Below, one piece after another: positions 1 to 7,526 of a DNA stretch of 45,546 nt (the first letter of the stretch is position 1; the number at the start of each line of letters is the position of its first letter). This stretch comes from JAIRTY01 sp050257395 (GTDB lineage Bacteria > Actinomycetota > Actinomycetes > Streptosporangiales > Streptosporangiaceae): the NCBI GenBank assembly GCA_050257395.1, contig JBLMWU010000286.1, forward strand, positions 1-45,546, given 5' to 3'. The notes beneath the pieces are model-generated. The model did not search any database. It was not told where the DNA came from and was given only the letters and a program-made list of their open reading frames with translations. Both the position numbers and the translations under genes were made by a program.

Positions 1-94
1 CGGTCAGCTCGATGCCGTGGCGCACCGCGAGGTCGGAGCAGGCCGAGCTGATCACCCCGCTGCCGCCGATGAAGAGGACTTTGAGAGCGCTCAC
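1..94 (-). CDS. NAD-dependent epimerase/dehydratase family protein (N-terminal fragment)
   Basis: The gene runs off the left edge, so only about 31 N-terminal residues are visible. They begin VSALKVLFIGGSGVIS. A beta strand followed by GGSGVIS is the glycine-rich NAD(P)-binding turn of the extended SDR (epimerase/dehydratase) family, and the following SACSDLAVRHG fits the first Rossmann helix. I chose GTG at 94 because the in-frame upstream codons offer no better start and TATGGT lies exactly 6 nt upstream, as in a leaderless promoter. GGTGAG in the same stretch could instead act as a ribosome binding site. It is the last visible gene of a minus-strand group behind the DsrE-like and NTF2-like genes, but a strong hairpin at 108-153 separates it from them. 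The substrate cannot be judged from this fragment. Confidence 0.7.
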   Translation of the reverse strand, partial: MSALKVLFIGGSGVISSACSDLAVRHGIELT

Positions 95-100
95 ATGCTC

Positions 101-106
101 ACCATA
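101..106 (-). promoter_or_regulatory. Leaderless-type -10 hexamer of the edge SDR gene
   Basis: On the minus strand TATGGT is followed by six bases and then the GTG start at 94. This TANNNT-N6-start layout matches actinobacterial leaderless promoters. It sits just past the hairpin at 108-153, so the SDR gene may restart transcription directly after termination. Confidence 0.45.
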
Positions 107-107
107 A

Positions 108-153
108 GCCGGGTGCCCACCCGCGGCCATACCGCCGCGGGCGGGCACCCGGC
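108..153 (-). terminator. Long hairpin between the DsrE-like and SDR genes
   Basis: Two 20-nt arms (108-127 and 134-153) pair at 19 of 20 positions around a 6-nt loop. It follows the stop of the DsrE-like gene by 35 nt. No T-run follows, which is usual for high-GC actinomycete terminators. The hairpin ends 14 nt before the SDR start, so it could also attenuate read-through. Confidence 0.7.
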
Positions 154-188
154 CCCTGCGCCATTTCCCGGCCCGCCGGGCGGGCCAT

Positions 189-554
189 TCAGTAGCTGAA
201 CGTCGTGGCCCCGTCGTCGCCGATCCACTCCCACAGCTGGACCGTGCCCCCGAGCTCGGCGCTGGTCAGCAGCATCCCCTTGTCGAGCTGCTTGGCGTTG
301 AAGCAGACCGGGCAGACCATGTACTTCCCGCCGGCCCGCTCGTACCGGGCCAGCAGGTCGCGCAGGGGCGGGCAGCCCTCGCACGCGACGCCGGTGGCCA
401 CGCCGTCCAGGGCCAGCCGGACCGCCTCCTTGGTCTGGAACATCAGGGTCGGCCGGCCGGACTCGGCGGCGCCGACCGCGACCAGGAATGCCACCGTGAC
501 CTTTTCCGGGTCCTCCAGGCCGGTGGTCAGGCTGATGACCGCTTTTCCGCTCAT
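189..554 (-). CDS. DsrE/DsrF-like family protein
   Basis: The 121-residue protein fits the DsrE/DsrF-like fold, whose best known members pass sulfur between cysteines; many actinobacterial homologues have no known role. The N-terminus (KAVISLTTGLEDPEKVTVAFLVA) is the first strand and helix of this family, and a second strand with PTLMFQTKEAV follows. Two cysteine pairs, ACEGC near residues 58-61 and VCPVC near 81-84, could be redox active or bind metal. GAGG lies 7 nt before the ATG. The gene follows the NTF2-like gene on the same strand with a 60-nt gap and is probably co-transcribed with it. It ends before the hairpin at 108-153. Family assignment is fairly sure; a sulfur-transfer role is inference. 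Confidence 0.8.
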   Translation of the reverse strand: MSGKAVISLTTGLEDPEKVTVAFLVAVGAAESGRPTLMFQTKEAVRLALDGVATGVACEGCPPLRDLLARYERAGGKYMVCPVCFNAKQLDKGMLLTSAELGGTVQLWEWIGDDGATTFSY

Positions 555-614
555 GGGTGCCTCATTTCCTCAGTTCGCTCGTCAGGGTGATCGGTGGACT
601 GGCTGCGCGCGGGG

Positions 615-1028
615 TCAGGTGGCGGGCAGGAAGCCGGAGCAGAGCACCCGCAGGCTGGCGATCGCGCCGCCGTGCAGCCTGCAGTAGGCCTGCTGCTCGA
701 CGACCCAGGCGCCGTCCGGGTTGGTGACCCGGAGCCGGTAGCTCAGCCGGATGGTGCTCTCCGCGACCGGGACGGTTTCGGCCCACTCGACCCGCTCGAT
801 CACGTCGGACGGCTCGAACCAGGCGCCGAGGATCACGTCGTGGACGACCTCGGCGGGGGTGCTGGCCTCCCAGAACCGGCGGGGCGTCAGCCCCCGGAAC
901 TCGACGTGGCTGCCGAACAGGGCCAGCAGGGCGCTGGCGTCCCGGGCGGCCAGCGCCTCGGTGAGGCGCTGCGCGAGGTGCCGGCCGGCTACCTCGCCGG
1001 CCAGGGCCGGGTGATCTTCGGTTCTCAT
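615..1028 (-). CDS. NTF2-like / SnoaL-fold protein
   Basis: The 137-residue protein has the pattern of the NTF2-like superfamily. A first helix (AGRHLAQRLTEALAARDASALLALF) is followed by a strand (HVEFRGLTPRRFWEA), and late strands (STIRLSYRLRV, VVEQQAYCRL, IASLRVLCSGF) complete a cone-shaped sheet. Members are small enzymes or ligand-binding proteins, and nothing here identifies a substrate. The ATG at 1028 has a strong GGAGGA ribosome binding site 7 nt upstream. It is the first gene of the minus-strand group with the DsrE-like gene and is divergent from the STAND regulator. The 110-bp space between them holds repeated inverted half-sites at 1088-1119, so the regulator next door is a plausible controller. 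Confidence 0.75.
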   Translation of the reverse strand: MRTEDHPALAGEVAGRHLAQRLTEALAARDASALLALFGSHVEFRGLTPRRFWEASTPAEVVHDVILGAWFEPSDVIERVEWAETVPVAESTIRLSYRLRVTNPDGAWVVEQQAYCRLHGGAIASLRVLCSGFLPAT

Positions 1029-1087
1029 GACCGTCCTCCTGCGGTGTGCCGCTGCGCCCCAGAATTGCCGCCGGGCCCGGCGCTGGC

Positions 1088-1119
1088 ATCCGTGCGCAGC
1101 ACGGATCTTTCCTCCGTGC
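1088..1119. promoter_or_regulatory. Overlapping inverted repeats in the divergent promoter region
   Basis: ATCCGTGC (1088-1095), three bases, then GCACGGAT (1099-1106) form a perfect 8-bp inverted repeat. GCACGGA (1099-1105) also pairs with TCCGTGC (1113-1119). There are thus three alternating CCGTGC/GCACGG half-sites about 10-17 bp apart between divergent genes. This looks like a dimer-binding operator; the protein that binds it is unknown. Confidence 0.55.
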
Positions 1120-1138
1120 CGTCTGCGAGGATTCGCTC

Positions 1139-3718
1139 ATGGAGCCGTCAGGACAGGCCCGGCTCGCGGCCGCCGGGGTCACCGCGCGGGAGGCCGAGGT
1201 CCTCGCGGTGATCGGCGGGCGGCTGACCAACCAGGAGATCGCCGCCCGGCTGTTCATCTCCGTGCGGACCGTGGAGAGCCACGTGTCCGCGCTGCTGCGC
1301 AAGCTCGGCCTGCCCGGCCGGCCCGCGCTGATCGAGCTGGCGCAGCAGCTCGCCGCCGGGCCCGCCCTGCCGGTGCCGCCGACCAGCTTCGTCGGCCGCG
1401 ACGCGGAGCTGGCCCGGCTGCGGGAGCTGCTGGCGGCCAGCCAGCTGGTGACCCTGACCGGGCCCGCGGGCTGCGGCAAGACCCGGCTGGCGCTGGCGGC
1501 GGCCCGGGCCTGGCCGGGCGAGACCCGGGTCGCCGAGCTGGGCCCGGCGACCGCGGCCGACGCCAGCGCGGTGCTGGCCGGGGCGCTGGGCATCAGCTAC
1601 GAGGCCGGCGACCTGGCGGTCGCGGCCCGGGTCGCGCTGGCCGGGCGTGATCTGCTGATCGTCGCCGACAACTGCGACCACGTCATCACCGCCGCGGGCG
1701 AGCTGCTCACCGCGCTCACCCGGGCCGTGCCGGGGCTGCGGATCATCGCGACCAGCCGGCAGCCGCTCGGGGTGAGCGAGGAGCACGTGCTGCCGGTGCC
1801 GCCGCTGGCCGGGCCGGCCGACGCCCGGCCGGCGTCGGTGGCCGGCTCCGCGGCGGGCCGGCTGTTCCTGGACCGGGCGCAGGCCGCGGCCCCGGAGTTC
1901 CGCCTCGACGCTGTGACGGCGCCGCACGTCGCCGCGATCTGCCGCCGGCTCGACGGCCTGCCGCTGGCGATCGAGCTGGCCGCCGCGCGGGCGCGCAGCC
2001 TGGACGTGGCGGCGCTGGCGGACAGCCTCACCGACCAGGTCCAGCTGCTGGCGCAGCCGGGGGGAGCCGGCCGGCACCGGTCGCTGGCCGCCGCGATCGA
2101 GTGGTCCTGGCAGCTCCTCGACGAAACCGAGCGCGACCTGCTGAGCCGGCTGGCGGCCCTGCCGGGCGAGTTCACGCTGGCGCTGGCCGAGGCGGTGACG
2201 CCGGGCCTGGCTGCTGGCGGCCTGCGGGCGGCACTGCTGCGGCTGGCCGACCGGTCACTGGTCAGCGTGCTGCTGGGCGGCGGCCCCGCCCGGTACCGGC
2301 TGCTCGGCGTCATCCGGGCGTTCGTGGCCGGGCGCGCACCCGGCCCGGCCGCGGAGGTGCGGCGCGCGCACGCGCACTACTTCAGCGCGCTGGCCGCGGC
2401 GGACGCGCGGGCGCACTGCCAGCCCGCCACGGCCGGGCCGCCCGCGGCGGAAGGCCCGCCGTTCGACGAGGTGAACTACCTGGCCGCGCTGGCCTGGGCC
2501 GCCGACGCCGAGCCGCCGCTGGCTGACCGGCTGCTGACCGACCTCAGCCAGCTCATCGAGGTGCAGCCGAGCAGGCGCGCCATCGAGGCCATCCGCGCCG
2601 TCGCGGAGCGCACCGGTGCGCAGTGGAGCAGCGAGGCGCTGGCCCGGGCCGGGCTCGCCCTCACCTACCTCGACCTGGCCGGCGCCGCGGAACTCGCCCG
2701 CCGCGCCGCCAGCCGGGCGGCGAGCGACCGGGACCGCGGCTACGCCCGCTGGGTCACCGGGTGGCTGCACGCCTACCGGCGGCAGGAGTCAGCCGCGCTG
2801 GAAAGCCTGGACCAGGTCATCGCCTACGCGGGCAACGGGGTGGACCCGTGGCTGGAGGCGTCCGCCTGGCAGGGCCGCGGCCTGGCCCGCACCCGGACCG
2901 CGGACGCGTTCGCCGACTGGGAACGGGCCGTCACCGCGTTCGTGGTGGCGGGCGACCTGGCGCATGCCAGCAACGTCCGGTACTTCCTGGCGTCACGGGC
3001 CGTGGAGGCGGGTGAGCGGCTCGCCGACGTGCCGGTCTGGCTGCGGGAGTGCGAGGCCTACGCGGGCAGCCGCGGCTGGCGGCACGAGCTCGCCCACATC
3101 CACCGGGTGCAGGCCGTGTATGAGCGGATGCAGGGGCGGCCGGCGGAGGCGCGGGGGCTGCTGGAGCGCTGCCTGCCGGTGTTCCGGCAGGCGGGCGACT
3201 TCCGCTGCACCGCCCGCACCCTGCTGGAACTCGGCGCGCATCACCGGGAGGGTGAGCCCGCCGCCGCCGCGGACCTGCTGCTGCAGGGGCTGGGCATGGC
3301 GATGATCGCGGGTGACGGCCCGCTGCGGGCCCGGATCCTGGCCGCGCTCACCCGGGCGGCTGCCGCGGCCGGCGACCTGCCGCTGGCCGCCCGCGCGTTC
3401 GGCACGCTGAGCGGGGAGCAGCCCGCCGGCAGCGGGGACGACACGCTGCCGGCGGAGCTGGTGGAGACGCTGCGGGCCCCGGCCTATGCCACGTTCGTCG
3501 CCGAGGGCCGGGCCGGCGGCCCGGCCCTGCTCGGCACCCGCTACCCGCGCTTACCGGCGGCCCGCAGCCGGCTCAGCGGGCCGGCCCGGCGAGCGGGCGG
3601 ATCAGGGCGGCGGTCGCCACCACCGCGGGCAGCGTCCACCAGCGCAGGTACGCGGCGATGTGCAGCAGCGGGCCGAACCCGGTCTGCACCAGCCGCAGCA
3701 CCCCGAAGGCCAGCATGA
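1139..3718 (+). CDS. STAND-type ATPase regulator with N-terminal LuxR HTH
   Basis: This 859-residue protein is a transcription regulator built as a signalling ATPase. Residues 12-70 form a LuxR/GerE helix-turn-helix (VTAREAEVLAVIGGRLTNQE, then RTVESHVSALLRKLG). A STAND ATPase domain follows, with Walker A GPAGCGKT at 108-115, a Walker-B-like strand DLLIVADNCD at 171-180, and the GLPLAIELAAARAR motif typical of AfsR/MalT-type regulators. The C-terminal half (about 430-830) is alanine-rich and helical, like TPR sensor repeats. In most relatives the HTH is C-terminal, so its N-terminal position is unusual. I chose ATG 1139 because GAGGA precedes it and the longer frame adds no domain. The last roughly 48 residues look compositionally odd and overlap the convergent kinase gene by 146 bp, so the true end is less certain. 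Confidence 0.85.
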   Translation: MEPSGQARLAAAGVTAREAEVLAVIGGRLTNQEIAARLFISVRTVESHVSALLRKLGLPGRPALIELAQQLAAGPALPVPPTSFVGRDAELARLRELLAASQLVTLTGPAGCGKTRLALAAARAWPGETRVAELGPATAADASAVLAGALGISYEAGDLAVAARVALAGRDLLIVADNCDHVITAAGELLTALTRAVPGLRIIATSRQPLGVSEEHVLPVPPLAGPADARPASVAGSAAGRLFLDRAQAAAPEFRLDAVTAPHVAAICRRLDGLPLAIELAAARARSLDVAALADSLTDQVQLLAQPGGAGRHRSLAAAIEWSWQLLDETERDLLSRLAALPGEFTLALAEAVTPGLAAGGLRAALLRLADRSLVSVLLGGGPARYRLLGVIRAFVAGRAPGPAAEVRRAHAHYFSALAAADARAHCQPATAGPPAAEGPPFDEVNYLAALAWAADAEPPLADRLLTDLSQLIEVQPSRRAIEAIRAVAERTGAQWSSEALARAGLALTYLDLAGAAELARRAASRAASDRDRGYARWVTGWLHAYRRQESAALESLDQVIAYAGNGVDPWLEASAWQGRGLARTRTADAFADWERAVTAFVVAGDLAHASNVRYFLASRAVEAGERLADVPVWLRECEAYAGSRGWRHELAHIHRVQAVYERMQGRPAEARGLLERCLPVFRQAGDFRCTARTLLELGAHHREGEPAAAADLLLQGLGMAMIAGDGPLRARILAALTRAAAAAGDLPLAARAFGTLSGEQPAGSGDDTLPAELVETLRAPAYATFVAEGRAGGPALLGTRYPRLPAARSRLSGPARRAGGSGRRSPPPRAASTSAGTRRCAAAGRTRSAPAAAPRRPA

Positions 3719-5132
3719 TGACGGCCAGGTAGGTGGCCGCTGCCTTGAGGATGATCATGTGCGCGCGCACACGGCGGGTCCGCCGCGCGACGGCCGTCAC
3801 GATGAACAGCGCGCAGGCGAAGGCCGCCAGCCGCCCGGCCAGGGAGGTGACCGCGCTCCCCGCCGACGACCAGGCGGCCAGCGGGTCCGGCAGCCAGGAC
3901 GTGAACTGGGTGATGGTGCCCTGCAGGTCACGGGCGGCGACCAGCCAGCGGAACGAGGCGGCCCCCCGCCGCTGCGCCAGCGCCGTCCGGCTCGCCACCT
4001 CGGCCAGCGTCACGACGACGAACAGCAGCGACAGCCGCGACCAGCGGCGCAGGCTGGCCTGCCGGACCAGCGGCCACCGGTCGGAGGCCAGCGCCATCCG
4101 GGCGGACCTGGCCCGGTAGCGCTGGGCCACGGTCAGCCGGGGCGGGCCGGGCCGGGCCGCCTGCGGCGGCGCCACCGGCCGGGAGACGGGCGCGGGCGCG
4201 GGTGGCCGCGGCGCCGCCCGCCGGGCGTTCAGCAGCGTGGTCACGTGGCCTCGCTGCTGCTCGATGCGGGTCTGGATGAGGGCCGCCGCGGGCGCCGGCA
4301 GCCAGTCGTTGAGGCGGGGCACCCCCGCGTGCCCGCACTCGCGGATGACCTCCGCGAGCGTGGCGCGCTGCGCCGGGTCGGACCGCAGGCAGCGGGCGAC
4401 CAGCGCGCGCAGCCCCGGCGGCACGTCCCCGAGCCCGGGCGAGCTGCCCGGCCCGGCGGGCCCGGCGCCCGGCAGCGACTGCTGCGGCGTCTTGCCCGTC
4501 GAGGCGTAGATCAGCACCCCGCCGAGGGAGTACACGTCGCTCGCCCCGGTCACGTCCTGCCCCGTGAGCTGCTCGGGCGACATGTAGTTGATGGTGCCGA
4601 GCAGCTGGTCGGTGGCGGTCAGGCCGATGCCGTCCAGGGCCCGGGCGATGCCGAAGTCGATGACCCGGGGCCCGGTGACGGACAGGATCACGTTGGCGGG
4701 CTTGAGGTCCCGGTGCACGATCCACCGGGAGTGGATGTCGCTCAGCGCCTGCGCCAGCCCGGCCGCGAGCGCCCGCACGCTGGCGTCGGGCAGCGGGCCG
4801 TACTCGGAGACGAGCTGGGCCAGGGTCGGCCCGGGAATGTACTCGGTGGCGAGCCACGGGGTGCGCTCGTCGACCCCGGAGTCCAGCACCCGCGCGGTGA
4901 ACGGGCCGCTGACCCGCTGGGCCACCTCGGCCTCGCGCCGGAACCGTTCCCGGAACGCGGTGTCCCCGGCGAACTGCGGGTGCATCACCTTGACGGCCAC
5001 CTGGCCGCCGCCGGGGGTGACACCCAGGTACACGCGGCCCATGCCGCCGTGCCCGAGCAGGCCGATGAGCTGGTGCGGGCCGAGCCGCTCCGGGTCACCC
5101 GGGCCCAGCGGCTGGATCAGGAGCTCGGTCAA
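3573..5132 (-). CDS. Membrane-anchored serine/threonine protein kinase
   Basis: A 519-residue PknB-like kinase. All key motifs are present: the glycine loop GHGGMG (27-32), the ATP lysine in VAVKVM (48), the catalytic loop HRDLKPAN (140-147), DFG (159-161) and the activation-loop end MSPEQL (184-189). After the kinase domain (about 20-290) there is a Pro/Ala/Arg-rich linker, then about four hydrophobic segments including LSLLFVVVTLAEVA and YLAVIMLAFGVLRLV. The kinase domain is therefore cytoplasmic and the C-terminus membrane-embedded, with no PASTA sensor. I chose TTG 5132 because GGAGG lies 6 nt upstream and family homology begins soon after. It is divergent from the FHA gene, whose product is a natural candidate partner. 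The 3' end overlaps the STAND gene on the other strand. Confidence 0.9.
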   Translation of the reverse strand: MTELLIQPLGPGDPERLGPHQLIGLLGHGGMGRVYLGVTPGGGQVAVKVMHPQFAGDTAFRERFRREAEVAQRVSGPFTARVLDSGVDERTPWLATEYIPGPTLAQLVSEYGPLPDASVRALAAGLAQALSDIHSRWIVHRDLKPANVILSVTGPRVIDFGIARALDGIGLTATDQLLGTINYMSPEQLTGQDVTGASDVYSLGGVLIYASTGKTPQQSLPGAGPAGPGSSPGLGDVPPGLRALVARCLRSDPAQRATLAEVIRECGHAGVPRLNDWLPAPAAALIQTRIEQQRGHVTTLLNARRAAPRPPAPAPVSRPVAPPQAARPGPPRLTVAQRYRARSARMALASDRWPLVRQASLRRWSRLSLLFVVVTLAEVASRTALAQRRGAASFRWLVAARDLQGTITQFTSWLPDPLAAWSSAGSAVTSLAGRLAAFACALFIVTAVARRTRRVRAHMIILKAAATYLAVIMLAFGVLRLVQTGFGPLLHIAAYLRWWTLPAVVATAALIRPLAGPAR

Positions 5133-5245
5133 AGCGCCCTCCGTTTCCGCACGGGAGGGGGTCCCGCTGCGGGTACGCAAAGCCAAGCAGGAATCGCAAT
5201 AGTAAGCCGCCCGGCGGTGCGGCAGCGCCTGCCGGGAGGCAATTT

Positions 5246-5303
5246 CCAGATGTCTGGAAGCCGGGCGCAAACCGTTGACCTGCGCCGCCGGGTGTCCTAA
5301 TCC
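5246..5303 (+). promoter_or_regulatory. Putative promoter of the FHA gene with an upstream palindrome
   Basis: TTGACC (5275-5280), a 17-bp spacer and TAATCC (5298-5303) form a plausible -35/-10 pair about 80 bp before the FHA start at 5384. A 12-bp palindrome, CCAGATGTCTGG (5246-5257), lies just upstream and could be an operator. It sits in the 251-bp divergent region shared with the kinase gene. Confidence 0.5.
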
Positions 5304-5383
5304 TCGAAGGACCCGGTGCCGCGTGAGCGCCGTGGGGAGGATAGCGCCGCGCGAGCGGCGTGTGGCGCAAGAGGAGCGTACGG

Positions 5384-6466
5384 ATGAGTGACCGGGGGCC
5401 CCGCCCGCCGCGTGCCCCGATGCCGAGGCGGACCCGCAGGCGCTGGCTGATCGCTGGCGGCGTGGCCGCCGGCTGGACGCTGCTGCTCTACCTGACCGGC
5501 TCGCTGGTCGCCGGGACCGCGCTGCTGCTGTTCCTCGCGGCCATCGGCGTCCTCGGCGTCCTCGGCCTGCGGGCGCTGGGGATCGGCCGCTCGCACCCGT
5601 GGGTGCAGCAGGCCCGCAGCCGCCCGTGGCGGGACGGCCAGGAGGTGCTGCAGCTGGCGCTGCGGCACCTGCCCGAGGTGTTCGTCATCACCCCGGGCGG
5701 CTCGCTGCTCGCGCCGAACGCGGTCGAGCTGTGGCTGCACCCGGACGACCTCAGCTCGCTGTGCGAGGTCATGGACATCGACCTGGTCAACGCCAGCGCC
5801 GCCGAGGTGTACGCCGAGCAGGTCGCCGCGCACGGCGCCCGGTTCGCCCGCCCCGGCGCCCCGGAGGTGTGGGTGACCGGCGAGCCGTCCGTGCCGCGGG
5901 GCCGTTACCGGCTGCGGCAGGCCCGCCCGGTCGACGCGGAGCCCGGCTGGCAGCCCGGTCTCCAGCTCGTCCCGTCGGGCGCCCCGGCGGCCGCGGCGGC
6001 GGTCCCGCCCGGCGTTCCCGTTCCCCCTCATGACGACGCCCGGCCGCTGCCGCGCCGCGCGCCGCGCGCCCCGGCCGGCGCCTGGCCGTTCGCCCAGGAC
6101 GGTCTCACCCGCGGCGAGTCCGCACAGGCCGCGACCGCCGGCCCGAGCCTGCCCACGGTCGCCGAGAAGCGCGGCGCGCCGGTGCTGCGGCTGGTCACCG
6201 GCGACTCGGTGACGCAGACCCAGCAGTCCGGCGCCCGGGCGGGGCGCGGGCACGTGGAACTGGCGCTGCCGGAGGTGATGACCGTCTCCCGCGAGCACGC
6301 CCGGTTCACCTACTCCGGCGGGCAGTGGTGGATCGAGAACCTGGGCCGCAACGGCGTGACCATCAACGGCGCCCGGCTGGAGGGCCAGCGCCCCGTCCGC
6401 GGCGGGGACGAGATCCGCTGGGGCGCGGCGGCGGACGCGCCCGTGTCCAGGGTGGAGATCGGCTGA
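5384..6466 (+). CDS. FHA-domain membrane protein (FhaA-like)
   Basis: The 360-residue protein probably binds phosphothreonine peptides. Residues 16-55 hold a basic stretch then two hydrophobic segments (WLIAGGVAAGWTLLLYL, then TALLLFLAAIGVLGVLGL), a likely membrane hairpin. Residues of roughly 75-160 (LAPNAVELWLHPDDLSSL, AEVYAEQVAAHGARF) resemble the N-terminal DUF3662 region of FhaA. An Ala/Pro-rich linker leads to a C-terminal FHA domain with SREHARF and LGRNGVTINGARL, which carry the conserved Ser, His and Asn. ATG 5384 has AGGAG upstream, and a -35/-10 pair is seen at 5275-5303. It is divergent from the kinase at 3573-5132 and precedes two small genes on the same strand. The link to the kinase is inferred from position and known FHA biology. 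Confidence 0.85.
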   Translation: MSDRGPRPPRAPMPRRTRRRWLIAGGVAAGWTLLLYLTGSLVAGTALLLFLAAIGVLGVLGLRALGIGRSHPWVQQARSRPWRDGQEVLQLALRHLPEVFVITPGGSLLAPNAVELWLHPDDLSSLCEVMDIDLVNASAAEVYAEQVAAHGARFARPGAPEVWVTGEPSVPRGRYRLRQARPVDAEPGWQPGLQLVPSGAPAAAAAVPPGVPVPPHDDARPLPRRAPRAPAGAWPFAQDGLTRGESAQAATAGPSLPTVAEKRGAPVLRLVTGDSVTQTQQSGARAGRGHVELALPEVMTVSREHARFTYSGGQWWIENLGRNGVTINGARLEGQRPVRGGDEIRWGAAADAPVSRVEIG

Positions 6467-6523
6467 CGCCGTTTCCTGCGGGGGACCGGCTGCCGCGGCT
6501 GCCGGCCACCCGCTGCCGCCGGG

Positions 6524-6529
6524 CATGAT
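6524..6529 (+). promoter_or_regulatory. Leaderless-type -10 hexamer
   Basis: CATGAT is followed by six bases and the GTG start at 6536. No ribosome binding site is evident there. The stretch closely resembles those before 14737, 32301 and (minus strand) 35055. Confidence 0.4.
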
Positions 6530-6535
6530 GGGTGC

Positions 6536-7423
6536 GTGAACCGTGACAGCAGGGGCGGCGCCGCGGCCGGACCGGCCAGGAGCCAGCTCCTGATCTGGCC
6601 GCGGGAGGCGGCCGCGTGGGTCAGCTGCCCGGCCGACGAGATCACCTGGCTGGACCGGGCCCTGCTGTCCGGCAACGAGGACCTCACCCTGCACCGTCCG
6701 CCGCGCTGTGCGGGCCTGCGCCACGTGCACCGCCAGTGGGAGCTGTTCAGCCGCGACACCACCCACGAGGTGTACCTCGCGCCGCACGAGGACGAGACGC
6801 CGCTGGATCACCAGGCGGTGCAGCTCGCGGCGAGGCACGTGCTGCCGGTGGCGCCGGCCCAGCACTACGAGACGCTGCCGATCGTGCTGGAGGCCGGGTC
6901 CTGGCTGGTCAGCGTCGGCACCTGGGTGCTGCCGCTGCGGCTGGAGGGAGTGGTCTGGCCCGGCGGGCAGCCGCCGGTGTCACCCGGCCTGGAGCAGCCG
7001 CCGACGCAGGAAGGCCGCGTGCGGCGGTCCGGCCCGGGCGGCCGGGGCAGCCCGCCCCGGCCGGAGGCGGCCGCGGAGGTGCGCGCCTACTTCGAGCGGA
7101 ACACGACCGCCCGGATGGCGATGGCGCTGCACTACCAGGAGTACATCCTGGGCAGGCCTGCCCCGCAGCCGCTGCCGATGGGCGGGGTGGCCATCGCGCT
7201 GGACCTCAGCGGTGAGGGCGCGGTGTCGGACTACAAGAAGCTGCTGCAGGACCTCATCTGGGCCGAACGCGGCCACCCGCGGGAACTGCCTGAGTTCCTG
7301 CTGGCCAATGGGCTGCTGACGCGCGCCGACCTGGATCTGGCGCGGCAGCAGGCGCTGGAGAACGAGCGCAGCGGCAAGAGCGAGCTGACCCGCCAGCGGC
7401 TGCGGTACCTGAAGAAGAAATAG
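6536..7423 (+). CDS. Conserved-looking hypothetical protein downstream of FHA gene
   Basis: I do not recognise this 295-residue protein. It has no signal peptide or membrane segment. Residues about 15-145 look like one folded domain (SQLLIWPREAAAWVSC, then HVHRQWELFSRDTTHEVYLAPHEDETP, then VLEAGSWLVSVGTWVLPLRL). A Pro/Gly/Arg-rich linker (about 150-175) follows, then a charged helical domain (VRAYFERNTTARMAMALHYQEY, LPEFLLANGLLTRADLDLARQQ) ending in the basic tail RYLKKK. The GTG start has a leaderless-type hexamer 6 nt upstream. Codon bias matches a real gene. It lies 69 bp after the FHA gene and 103 bp before the PH-like gene, so it may belong to the same kinase/FHA signalling block, but this rests on position only. 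Confidence 0.75.
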   Translation: MNRDSRGGAAAGPARSQLLIWPREAAAWVSCPADEITWLDRALLSGNEDLTLHRPPRCAGLRHVHRQWELFSRDTTHEVYLAPHEDETPLDHQAVQLAARHVLPVAPAQHYETLPIVLEAGSWLVSVGTWVLPLRLEGVVWPGGQPPVSPGLEQPPTQEGRVRRSGPGGRGSPPRPEAAAEVRAYFERNTTARMAMALHYQEYILGRPAPQPLPMGGVAIALDLSGEGAVSDYKKLLQDLIWAERGHPRELPEFLLANGLLTRADLDLARQQALENERSGKSELTRQRLRYLKKK

Positions 7424-7526
7424 CCACCGCAGGCCATTGGTGCCGCGGAAACCCCGCGACCGCAGCGTGCGGTATGCCATTGTTCTCCCGGGATTCTGCC
7501 GTTCTGGACCAGAATGAGGGTAAGCA

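Noticed and set aside
3486..5300. A 604-codon plus-strand frame opposite the kinase gene
   Set aside because: The kinase on the other strand has every catalytic motif. This frame is low-complexity Gly/Arg/Pro/Gln.
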